A stretch of 64,000 nucleotides of DNA from Gongronella butleri (Eukaryota > Mucoromycota > Mucoromycetes > Mucorales > Cunninghamellaceae). Position numbers and translations under genes: made by a program. Under the pieces are notes generated by a model that saw only the letters and a list, made by a program, of their open reading frames with translations, was not told the DNA's origin and searched no databases. This document shows positions 33,263-43,278 of this stretch, piece after piece (within the stretch, counting starts at the first letter, position 1; every line of letters begins with the position of its first letter). The stretch is taken from positions 62,001 to 126,000 of the forward strand of contig JAIWZP010000027.1 in NCBI GenBank assembly GCA_025201375.1, read 5' to 3'.

Positions 33263-35168
33263 TTACAAAGGGATGCTGCCGTGCTTCTTCCAAGGGTTTG
33301 ACAGGGATTTAGTCTTTAACAGCTCTAGCTGCTCTATCAAGGCGCGTCGTGTCGACCTTGAAAAAAAAGCAACGCGATGAGACTTCGTGCGACCCTGTTT
33401 TTCTGACGCGCTCAATTTTTACCTTGGCTCGATAATGTCGTCCAGGTAGCCTCTGCTGGCAGCAACGAGTGGCGTGGCAAACTTGTCGCGATATTCCTTT
33501 TCCATTGCTTTTTTGTCGGGATGGTTGCGGAAGATGATGCCTGCGGCGCCGGACGAGCCCATGACGGCGATCTCGGCCGAGGGCCATGCGACACTGGTCA
33601 TAAACAAAAAAGAAATGAGCAAAATAGGTCATCCTCTCCCCTCTCCGCCTCAAACAGCTCCGTGCGCTTTTACTTGTAGTCGCCTCGTAGGTGTTTTGAG
33701 CTCATGACGATGTAGGCGCCGCCGTAGGCTTTGCGCGTGATGACGGTGAGCTTTGGGACGGTGGCTTCCGCGTAGGCGTACAAGAGCTTGGCACCGTGCC
33801 GGATGATGCCGCCGTGCTCCTGGACGGTGCCGGGCATGAACCCGGGCACGTCGACAAACGACACGAGGGGGATGCCAAACGCGTCGCAAAATCGGATAAA
33901 GCGCGCCGCCTTGACCGATGCCTGGATGTCCAGCGCGCCCGACGAAATCAGCGGCTGATTCGCGACAATGCCCACGGATTGGCCTGACAGGCGCCCAAAC
34001 CCGACGAGAATGTTGGGCGCATAAGCCGCTGCCAACTCGTAAAACGAGTGTCGATCCATGATCTAGTACAAAAAGGGGCAAAAGTGAGCCTTTTTCCCCT
34101 TATGTTTTTCATTTTTCATTTTTTTTTTTTCGGATCCCAGCGATGCTTACGCGATCAACGACTTCCTTCATGTCATAGGCGACACTGGCGTCCTGAGGGA
34201 CCATGGTATCAAGTGCGGGGTCCTCACGGTCGAGAGGATCGTCGCATGGCAAGACGGGCGTGGTGTCGCGATTGTGGGCTGGCAAATACGAGAGCAATTC
34301 TCTGACGCCCTGCAATGCCTCCATGTCATTGGTGTAAGCTCGGTGCACGACGCCAGACAAGGTAGTATGGGTCTGTGCTCCTCCCAGCTGCTCTTGCGTG
34401 ACAGATTCATTGGTGACCTGCTTGACAACGTCCGGCCCCGTGACAAACATATACGACGTGTCGCGTACCATCAATGTAAAGTCGGTCAATGCAGGCGAGT
34501 ACACGGCACCGCCAGCACACGGTCCCATGATCACCGATAATTGAGGAATGACCCCTGATGCCATGACATTGTTCTAATGGGGAAGCTCATATGAGTTCCC
34601 CAATTCTTTTTTTTTTTTTTTAAGGATGCGTACCTGAAAGATGTCTGCATACCCTGCGAGCGAGTCAACGCCCTCTTGGATGCGCGCACCACCCGAGTCA
34701 TTGAGGCCAATAACGGGTGCACGCACGGCCATGGCCTGTTGCATGATTTTGACGATTTTTTGTGCGTGTGTTTTGGACAAGCTGCCACCCAGAACAGTGA
34801 AATCTTGGCTGTAGACGAACACGGTGCGACCATGGATCTTTCCGTGGCCCGTGACGACGCCATCGCCTGCAAATCGCTGGTCTTGCATATCAAAATCATG
34901 GCATTGGTGCTCGACAAAGGCATCGTACTCGCGAAACGTGTCGGGATCCAGCAATAGTGCAAGTCGCTCGCGTGCAGACAGCTTGCCCTACGCGCTCGAG
35001 TCAGCCAAATATAAAAAAGGGGCAAACTGTTCGATTTTTACGTACCTTTGCGTGTTGTGCGTCGAGTTTTGCCTGCCCACCGCCTAAAAGAGCCTGCTGG
35101 CGCTTTTGGTGGATAGCCGAATATAGCCGTTGGCATTGAAACAGGCACCTTTTCGGTCTTGTCAGCAT
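33263..35168 (-). CDS. PCCB: Propionyl-CoA carboxylase beta chain, mitochondrial
   Basis: The model is complement(join(33263..33356,33423..33593,33674..34062,34151..34573,34634..34987,35046..35168)), 517 aa. A basic N-terminus ([19 protein letters not shown]) suggests mitochondrial import. The two carboxyltransferase halves are complete: [80 protein letters not shown], then the C-half with [29 protein letters not shown] and [12 protein letters not shown]. The C-terminus KKHGSIPL matches the RKHANIPL end of PCC beta better than MCC beta. The enzyme carboxylates propionyl-CoA to methylmalonyl-CoA with a biotinylated alpha subunit, which is not in this window. It is divergent from SPP with only 213 bp between starts. 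Confidence 0.92.
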
Positions 35169-35381
35169 TGCAATAGGTAAAAAAAAAAAAAAAAAAGTAA
35201 AGAAAGTGAAAGTAAGAGTGCAATGGGGGTCCAATTCGAGTGGCGACGTCCTTTTTAGGAAAACAGCCAATAGGGTCGCGTCACGAAAAGAAAAAAAAGG
35301 AGACGACGCTTTTTTTTTTTTTTTTTTTTTTCTGCTCTTTCTTTCTTCTTTTTTACTTTTTTTTTTTCTATCCCATCTTCC

Positions 35382-36757
35382 ATGTCGTCGACGCAAGAGC
35401 TCGGGCTGAAGATTGCGTATGGTGCGCTGATGACGATGGCTGTTGTGCCGATCTATGTGGGGTCGTATGCATCGCTTGCGTGCATGAAGCGGCCGCGCAA
35501 CGCGCCCAAGAAGAAGAAGAGCACGTCGCCTCTCGAAGACTCTGACGACGAGGACGCGGCGACCGAGACATTGAGCGCACAGGATGCGTGGATGTTCCCT
35601 GTGATTGGCTCGGGCGTGCTTTTTTCGCTGTACTTGGTCTTCCGCTATGTGGACAAGGCGTACATTGACATGATGATCACCGTGTACTTTGGCCTCATGG
35701 GCACGCTCGCCGTTGCAAAGACCGCGCTGCTCTTTGCGCAAAAGACTGTGCCTCTCGCGCTCCTCAAGCCCATTAAAAAGTACAAAATGTCCATTGCGTG
35801 CGAGGGAAAAGGTAAAAAATTGAGCGAAGAAAGAGGCATTGCGATGCCAATTGGCGTGGCTGACACCCCTGTCCAATTTTTTTTTTTTAGATGTGTATCG
35901 CCTGTCGTTCTCGGTGGTGCACTTTGTTCTGCTTGCTCTTGGTGGTGCGCTGACGGTCTACTATACCTACACCAAGCAATGGATCGTGTCCAATACGCTC
36001 GGTCTGTCTTTCTCCATCAATGCGCTGCAATTGCTCAATCTCGACTCGTTCAACACTGGCATGATCTTGCTCAGCGGCCTGTTTGTCTATGATGTGTTTT
36101 GGGTGTTTGGCACCGAGGTCATGGTCACCGTTGCAAAGGGCTTTGACGCCCCCATCAAGGTCATTTGGCCGCGCGACATCATTGCCTTTTGCCAGGGCAA
36201 CACCGACATTTCCTTTGCCATGCTCGGCCTCGGCGACATTGTCATCCCAGGTAAAATATAATGGTAGAGGTCACACATGTGACTGACGCGTTTTTTATTC
36301 AAAAAAAGGCATCTTTGTCGCGCTGTGCTTGCGTTTTGACCGCCATCAGTCGTGGAACAAGAGCCCATCGGGTGATTTCCGTGCGACGAGCTTCAGCAAG
36401 CCCTATTTCACGGCGTGCATGATTGCCTACGTCTTGGGTTTGGCCACGACGATGGGCGTCATGCACTTTTTCAAGGCCGCCCAGCCCGCGCTGCTGTACC
36501 TGTCGCCCGCTTGCATCCTGTCCGTGCTGCTCACGGCTCTGGCCCGTGGCGAGCTGTCCGAGGTGCTGAAGTATGTTGCGGAGGAGGACGATGAAAAGGC
36601 AAAGGACGAGAAAAAGAAAAAGACAAAGAAAGATCGCAGCCGTAGCCAGTCGCCCGCCGCCAAAAAGACCATCGCCGAGGAGAAGGATGCTGACGACACT
36701 GCTTCGTCCACCGCGACCCCCAAGAAATCGGCCAGCAAAAAGAAGAAATCCAAATAA
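35382..36757 (+). CDS. SPP: Signal peptide peptidase (presenilin-type intramembrane aspartyl protease)
   Basis: The model is join(35382..35811,35891..36250,36309..36757), 412 aa. It is a multi-spanning membrane protein of the A22B family. The first catalytic aspartate is in LFVYDVFWVF (D211), the second in LGLGDIVIPG (D258), and the PAL motif is in AQPALLYLSPA. The N-terminus has an anchor helix, then an acidic Ser/Asp loop (about 50-65). The C-terminus is a long Lys-rich tail ending in KKKKSK, which resembles an ER-retrieval dilysine signal but is not strictly placed for one. SPP cleaves remnant signal peptides and type II segments in the ER membrane. Intron 2 ends with an A run directly before the AG. 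The gene converges with PAF1, 145 bp between stops. Confidence 0.93.
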
Positions 36758-36902
36758 GCATGATTTTGATCAATTTTGTTCATTTACTGTTGAAAAAGAA
36801 TGAATTCCATTTATAAAAACGACTTTTTTTTTTTTTGGTCATGGTATGCGAAAAAGTAAGAGAAAAGAAAAAAAACAGGGAAATGAGAGCGCGTGTCGTG
36901 GC

Positions 36903-38263
36903 TCAATTGTATGTGACATTGAGCACGTTTGTCTTTTCATAGTCATTGAGATGGCGATACATGGGTGCCTAGAGAGAGGGGGAAAGAAATAAAAAAAAGA
37001 CATGAGTAAGGGGCTTGACATGACGCGACGACACGCTTCCAATGGCCGATTTTTGGGGCATTTTACCAGAGCGCGCTTCTTTGTAGCAATGAGTTTGCTC
37101 TTGACCATGGCATAGCGATAGACATTGCTTGCGTCTTCGTTGCTTTGCAAGGTGAAGAGCATATTGATGTGCTCTGACGGGTCATTGCGGTAGGTGTAGT
37201 CACGGACGGCCTCGTAGCGGAGGGGCTTGCCTTGGACATCGTCGGGATTTGTCTTTTGGCGCTTGATAATGGGTGTGCTTTCGTCATCGGGCAAGAACCA
37301 GATGAGGTACGTGTCGTTTGCGTCGTGCGGGTTGCTGATGGGGCGCAGGATGCCACGGTCGGTGGCATCTTCCTGGCTGGGAGCGTGGCTGGATGAGGAT
37401 TCGGCGGCACGTTGGCGTTTGCGCAAGCGATGGGCATCGGCAGGGTCCGCGGGGAACTGGCCAAGCGTGTACACATTGTGCTGCAGGTGCCAGTCGGGCA
37501 ACACGGGGGTGATGGCCTTGGCCTTCTTCTTGGTGCGCGGGTGTTGCAGCGACGACACGTCGGGCGGCACAAATGTCTTGAGAATGCCCTGGATCTGACT
37601 CTCGGCCGTGCGATATATGTGCGCCTCGCGGTCCGCACGCGACATTTTGCTACTCCGGATGTCCCGTGTCGCGGAAACTTGTTGCTGTTGTTGAGGCTTG
37701 CTGCTTGTCGTTGCAATATATTCGGAACGCCGCAGCCACGTCACATGCGAACGCTTCGACGCGCCTCCAGCACCCGTCTCCTCGCGTGGTGGAATCATCA
37801 GGATGCTGTCCTCCTCACTCACTTGCCCTGGAGGACTGTTGCCACGACGACTCACTATAATAATATTAAAAAAAAACATCGGTGATGAGCTCCCCGGATC
37901 AATTGGACATGTCAATCGAATTTTTTTTACAGTACACTCGGGATGGCTCTCCATGTTATCTAGGTAGTCGACAATCAATTTGTCAAAGGGAACCACAGAC
38001 ACAGAGTCTAGCGCCAGCGCGTGAGGCGTCTGCTCAATCAGACTGTTCGTCTTGTACTCGACGTTGCGCGTCGCAAGCGCAGGCAGGTCGACCAATTTCG
38101 CCCCAAAAGGGATCGCAGGCAGCTTGTTGCGGTATCGCACTCGGCAAACATAGTCGCCGCGGCTCTTGCTATAAAAAAAAAGGGAGGGAGGGAAAAAAGC
38201 CGTGTCGTTAAACTATTTGTCTCAAAATGATTAAAAACTCGCGACGTACGACTTGGATGACAT
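36903..38263 (-). CDS. PAF1: RNA polymerase II-associated factor 1 (Paf1 complex subunit)
   Basis: The model is complement(join(36903..36968,37067..37854,37936..38168,38250..38263)), 366 aa. The N-terminus DYVCRVRYRNKLPAIPFGAK and the following LALDSVSVVPFDKLI match the conserved Paf1 start. VTWLRRSEYIATTSSK, ILKTF and the block around LIWFLPDD and YRNDPSEHINMLFTL are also typical. The family serves in transcription elongation and histone modification in the nucleus. The first coding exon is only 14 nt. Intron 2 (37855-37935) is 81 nt, has no stop in frame and uses a weak donor (GTACTG), so a retained form with 27 extra residues is possible. This is the least certain boundary of the model. 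Confidence 0.85.
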
Positions 38264-39963
38264 GGAGGAGTTGATTAAAAAAGAAGAAAAAAGCAAGAGC
38301 AAGAAAAAGACAAAAACACCACCGAGGGATGAGGGGAGTCCAAAAATTAAAACGCCAATTCTAGCGCAAAACGCACTACGGCCATGTTATTTCGGCGACG
38401 GAATTGGCGCAGCGAGCTGAAATCACGCTGGTTCGTAGCTGGCGACCAGACCGCGCGTGCAGACACGTCTTGATCTCGGGAAAGCGCGCGTGGTGATGGA
38501 AAGCACCATTAATTGATGGAGTTGGCCAGTTTTACGTGATTTTACGAGCGAAAAAAGGAGTATTCTCGGCGTCGTTGCTTTTCGTGATGTCGGCGCCTCT
38601 CTTGCCAGTCGCACCGCCTTCAAGTTTCATAGGCATCCAGCAACCTTGAATCCTTGTAAATGAATAAAATAAAAAAGTAAGTGTTTTCTTAAAAAATATA
38701 CTTTTTTCAAGAATCGATTGGTCGTGTTTCGTGCCAGGTATGTTAAGATTGCATCAGGCTTTCGTTTGAGCCTACTCAGATTGTAAAGTGGTCAATAGAT
38801 GGCGCGCAATGACTATTTTCAAAAATCACGGATTTTCCTAGGGGTACAGTCGAGGATTTGAAAAGAGTGAAATTCAGGTCGTCAGATGGCTACGCCATTC
38901 AACCCCATGGTATATCCCCTGTCAAAACCGACAAAGAGACAATAAAAAACAGAGGTCCATTGACTGGGTTTGACGAAAAACGAGAAAATCTGCGATTTTT
39001 CACGCCAAGGCAAACTTGACGAAGATTCGCCACAGCGCATTGAAAATTGTTTCAGCAGAAAGATCCCGGCTTTGTGCATACGTGGATATGGGTGATTAAT
39101 GGAAAATGGATTTTTTGCTAGAACGAAATCGACACCAAACTTTATTAGTCATTTTCGACTCGCGTTAAACCGCGTCAAGCATCGGCCTAGACGCGCCTGT
39201 TCCTAACAAATTCTATGCATCTGGAGTCTCTCTTGCTAGTAGACACGTCGGCACGCCTCGATGAACGCGTTCTTCCCGTGCAAATCGCTGTTGAAATTAA
39301 ATCTAAAATTGCTCATTGCTCGTCAACGAGCAATTGGACTTGCTTCTTTTTTGTCATTTTCGTCGGTTTCGCATCCAGTCCCATATCGTGTGCAAGCTTG
39401 GTGCAATTCTGGGGACCCAAATTTTCAATTTTGGTTTGAGAGCTCGGCACAGCCAAAAAATTGCTTTGCGTATGGCGCGCCTCAGCGTCCTTTTGGCAGC
39501 TCCCCGTTGGCTCGTGGATGTGTTTTTCACGCGTCTCGTCAAGACTGGACGCATATGACGGCGTCGCGGTGCGTGATTGGCGGTCAAGCTGCACGTTCTT
39601 CAAAAAAATGCAGTTTCACACCAAGCGCATACATTTTTAGCACACGATCGGCTCCCAACAGCGTTTTCTTACGCGCCTGTTCATTCACATCTGGCAAAAG
39701 CGTCGCTACAACGAATAGACTGTCATTGGTTGGCTGAAACGCACCTTTTTGTTCGCGTCACCTTCCTTTTTGCACAAATTCGGTCTGATCCACCATGCCT
39801 GGGCAGCGACACATGCTTGTTTACGCGAATCCATAGATATTTGGAAATAATAAAAAAGAAACGCACAGAGGCACTTGAATCACGACAAAAAAGAAAAAAG
39901 CGAGACGCCTTTCTAAACTCCAAGGAAAACGCATCAAAAAGTAGCCCACTTTGGCCGTTAGTG
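38264..39963. other. Intergenic region, no gene seen
   Basis: Between PAF1 and the tRNA gene I see no family-like frame. The stretch is moderately A/T-rich with few long homopolymers, unlike introns in this window. A frame at 39261-39737 (158 aa) lacks recognisable features and is not called. Confidence 0.4.
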
Positions 39964-40036
39964 TACCGTCAACGGGACTCGAACCCGTAATCTTTGGATT
40001 AGGAGTCCAATGCGTTATCCATTTCGCCATGACGGC
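39964..40036 (-). tRNA. trnR(ccu): tRNA-Arg (anticodon CCU)
   Basis: Reading the minus strand from 40036, the acceptor stem GCCGTCA pairs with TGACGGT, with one G-U at the first pair. The D arm is GGCGAAATGGATAACGC, and the anticodon stem-loop TTGGA-CTCCTAA-TCCAA gives anticodon CCU. The T arm is ACGGG-TTCGAGT-CCCGT and the discriminator is A at 39964. There is no intron. The internal A and B boxes are intact. Confidence 0.95.
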
Positions 40037-40594
40037 AATGCATCGCGGTGCAAAAAATGGTTATTCACATGGTTTCTTTAAAATTCAAAAAATCAACAAA
40101 AAATGCGTCGTATGAGAGAACAATGGACTTGAATTGTTATCATAGCTTCAAAAAATGTTGGAGACACGTGTGTGGCGAGTAATGTGCTTGCAAAAACGGC
40201 GATTTGACTTTCAACCTGCCCATAAAAGGCAATGAAGCCAATTAGCATTGTGATGTGAAGTCCGCCGTCTTGCTCGGCCAATGAAATCTCACGGAAAATG
40301 TACATAAGCTCGCTTGCATCCCTTGCAGCCCACCACAACGGCACGTTTGGGTGCCCTTTTCGCCATTTCGCTCTTTTCACACGTTCCTCTGGATGGCCAT
40401 TGAGACTCGTCACGACATCCTGGAATGTTTAGGACGCGTGTATGACTCATTGGCAGCGCATTGGGTCATTATTCTTGAGAAAAAGTGGTGCTGAGCTTTT
40501 GATGACGTGGGATGGCGGGGGATCCCTGCGGCGACAGCGATTTTTTTTTTCTTGTTTGTCTTCTTTTTTTTTTTTTTTTTTTGCGTGTTCCCTC
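40037..40594. other. Intergenic region upstream of the DMAC1-like gene
   Basis: No coding sequence is recognised in these 0.56 kb. The right end has T runs (about 40540-40582) directly before the ATG at 40595. Confidence 0.4.
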
Positions 40595-40907
40595 ATGGCA
40601 ACGGACCGAGATCAAGTGGTGGAAGACCCCGTCACGGGTCGTGCGCCGTACAAAGACTGCCTGTCGTGCAAATTGACGGGTGCAGCCGCGTTTGGCGGCT
40701 TGGGCGGCTACGCCTTGCGCGAGGCGTGGGTGATGAACAAAAAACCTGGCAAGCTGCCGTCCGCTGTGGGTCTGGGCGTCGTGGGCGTCAGTAAGTCGAC
40801 GCGTTTGCCCCAATTCCTTTTTGCTTTTATGACAAACGTGCTTATTTTGTATTTTTTTTTTCATTTTAGTGTTCGTGTCTGCTGGTCTGTACCGTCTTGC
40901 GCTGTAG
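40595..40907 (+). CDS. DMAC1/DUF4536-like small mitochondrial membrane protein
   Basis: The model is join(40595..40790,40870..40907), 77 aa. The sequence YKDCLSCKLTGAAAFGGLGGYALREAW matches my recollection of the DUF4536 family (vertebrate TMEM261/DMAC1): a CxxC followed by a glycine/alanine-rich transmembrane helix, then a second short hydrophobic helix (SAVGLGVVGVMFVSAGLYRLAL). In animals DMAC1 assists assembly of the distal membrane arm of respiratory complex I. The same role here is an inference. The single intron splits the second helix. An AATAAA follows the stop by about 10 nt. Confidence 0.65.
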
Positions 40908-41348
40908 CTTACGTGAAATAAAGTCGTTGCACAGAAATGATGCAAAGTTTGAAACTCCCACTTGATTTTCATTTCATGTGCTCCTTTTCATCGTCTTTCT
41001 TCCTCCTTTTGCCTCCTTTTTTTTTCTTTTCTTTTTTTCTCTTCGTTTTCTTCTTTCCTTTTCCCCTCTTCCCTTTTTGCATTCTTTCTTTCCGTCTCCT
41101 TTTCCTTCTTTCCTGGTCTTTTACCGTCCTTTTATCTAACTCATCTATTCCCTTTTTTTGAAATCTCCCTTTGAACCACTCTTTTTTCTTTTTCTTTTTT
41201 TTCTCACACCAGCCCTTCATTCATCTTTCCTTCCTTTCTCTTTTGCGATCAGCGCACACTCGTTCTCTTTCTTTGTCCCACTATACCTCATCTTTCTCTC
41301 TTGTAGACCCCCTTTTTCCCGTTTTGACCCGCTTTTTTTTTTGAAACC
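40908..41348 (+). promoter_or_regulatory. Pyrimidine-rich leader upstream of the R3HCC1-like gene
   Basis: After the polyadenylation region of the previous gene, about 40965-41345 is almost entirely C and T on the plus strand and runs straight to the ATG at 41349. It is the longest example of the C/T-rich leaders in this window. No TATA box is obvious. Confidence 0.5.
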
Positions 41349-42367
41349 ATGGACGACCGCAAAATGAAGCGTAGCAGCATGCTTGCGTATGTGCCTGTGC
41401 ACCGCCGCGAGGGTGGTGGCGACAAGCGCTTTTCGCAGGATAGCAAGCGATATAGCCAAGACAGCAATGGCTATCGTAGCAGTGTGGACATGAAGCGCGG
41501 GTGGCGCAAGACAAACAACAATAGCAGCAGCAGCGGCTCCATGGATGGCGACGATGACGACGACATCAACACGGCACGCTTCTCCAATTCCTCTTTTTAC
41601 TATCAGCAGCAGCAACAACAGCACCATCATCACGATGACCGCCATGCAGAGGAATGGGATGATCTTTTACGACAATACGACCGCACAGAGGATGACGCCA
41701 CTCTTGCTCGCAAGAACAAACGCGCCAGCCGTCTCATGGACCCGCTGCAGCAGCAGGACACTCCAAGTAAATTGGGTCCATTGGGATGAGAGAAATATGG
41801 AAAACAAGGAAAAAAGTGGAATTGATCGCATTTTTTTCTTCTTCTTTCACAGCCTTGGTGCCCTTGATTGAGGAGCCGACGGTGATCTTGGACTGCTACG
41901 ACTTTCCAAAGTCGTTCAAGACGCACCATTTGCACGACATCTTCCGCGAATACGAAAATGTGCGCGGCGGCTATCGCATCAAGTGGATGGATGATACCCG
42001 AGCTTTGATTATTTTTGAGCACCCAGCAACGGGTAAGGAGAACCCAAAAAAAAAATAAACGCCTTGCATGGCATGGCATCGCATTTGGTTCGCCATTTGC
42101 ATTTGGGCTCATTCCCTCTTTTTTTTCCCTTCTTTTTAGCCAAAAAGGCCTACATTGACAATGTGAACCATGGGTATGCGCGGATCCGCCCTTATGAGGG
42201 CCCCACCGACTTTTTAGCAGGTAATTCAAGCGGGCTACACAAGGAATGACAGGCTAAACCTTACCTCTTTTCTATGAAAAATAGCGCCCACCGCCCAAAG
42301 CAACCGACGATCCATGACGTACGATGGCAAGCGACACAGCGGCCTGATCCCTGTCCCGCTCAAGTAA
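41349..42367 (+). CDS. R3HCC1-like RRM-fold protein
   Basis: The model is join(41349..41766,41853..42032,42140..42220,42285..42367), 253 aa. The N-terminal half is basic and low-complexity (Ser, Asn, Asp, Gln and His runs) and ends in an EEWDDLLRQYDR segment. From about residue 140 a globular domain follows: VILDCYDFPKSFKTHHLHDI, GGYRIKWMDDTRALIIFEHP, AKKAYIDNVNHGYARIRPYEG. This matches the atypical RRM at the C-terminus of animal R3HCC1/R3HCC1L, where DDTHAL(G)IF is the hallmark. The R3H domain itself is absent. RNA or complex binding is inferred. All three introns fall after the first base of a codon. Confidence 0.75.
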
Positions 42368-42856
42368 TTTATGGCGCGTCTGCAGTCTCTGTCTCTCTGT
42401 CTCTCTCTTTTTTTTTGATTGTGTTGATTGTGTAAATGGATGAAATAAAAGAAAACGGCAAAAACAATGCAATATCACATCATTGAGTGTCAATTGGGAC
42501 CCAACAAAGCGCGTCGTGCCAAGCGGGCGATTTGGCGCGCGATCAAAAAAGGCAAAGAGCATCCCTCCAGTTGGGACAAGGGGGGCGGATTTTGAGCGGA
42601 TCGGGTGAAATCAGCCATTTGTAAACAAAAAGCAGCCCCCCCTGGCCAGATTGCTCTCTTGTCGCCTCCCTGCATGGCGTTCTCTCGTTTCTCCTTGGAA
42701 CGCTGGCCATTGATCAGAGAAATAAAAAAAAAAGAGACACACACGCAAAATGAACAAGAAAAAGCAAAAAGGATGAAAATTGCAATAATCTACGGAAACC
42801 AATTGGCTTTTTTTTATTGCTTCTATTGATATCAAAATGAAAGAGGGTGCACACGT
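42368..42856. other. Convergent intergenic region
   Basis: This is shared 3' flank of the R3HCC1-like gene (+) and cytochrome c (-). An AATAAA follows the plus-strand stop by about 80 nt. No gene is seen. Confidence 0.5.
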
Positions 42857-43278
42857 TTAGGCGGTGGACTCCTTCAAGTAGGCGACAACATCGTTGCGGT
42901 CCTTGGGCTAAGATCAAAAAGAAAAAATAATCAAGGAAATTCGTCAGTTTCGCGCTCGCTCTTTTGGATCTAATGCATGTTCTCTTCATTTTGAAATGTT
43001 CCAATTACCTTCTTGAAGCCAGCAAAGGCCATCTTGGTACCGGGGATGTACTTCTTGGGGTTCTCGAGGTAGTCGAAGAGGGTCTTGTCGTTCCACTCAA
43101 CGCCGGCGTTCTGGTTGGCGGCAGTGTAAGAGTAGCCAGCAGCTTGGCCAGACTTGCGGCCAAAGATACCGTGCAAGTTGGGACCGACCTTGTTGGCACC
43201 GCCAGCCTCGACGGTGTGGCATTGGGCGCAGCGGGTCTTGAAGAGCTTGGCACCAGCAGTAGCGTTACCTTCGGACAT
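42857..43278 (-). CDS. CYC1: Cytochrome c
   Basis: The model is complement(join(42857..42907,43009..43278)), 106 aa. The covalent haem motif CAQCH occupies residues 17-21 (His21 is the axial ligand). [20 protein letters not shown] and [22 protein letters not shown] follow, with the second axial ligand Met83. The C-terminus ends [12 protein letters not shown]. Length and motifs are those of mitochondrial cytochrome c, the carrier between complexes III and IV in the intermembrane space. There is no cleaved presequence, as is normal. One intron near the 3' end interrupts after a Lys codon. Confidence 0.98.

Noticed and set aside
35001..35876. 291-codon minus-strand frame across the PCCB/SPP boundary
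   Set aside because: It reads antisense through SPP exon 1 and through the PCCB first exon. Both are explained by the real gene models.
39261..39737. 158-codon plus-strand frame before the tRNA gene
   Set aside because: No family similarity, no leader, and overlapping frames on the other strand are equally open.
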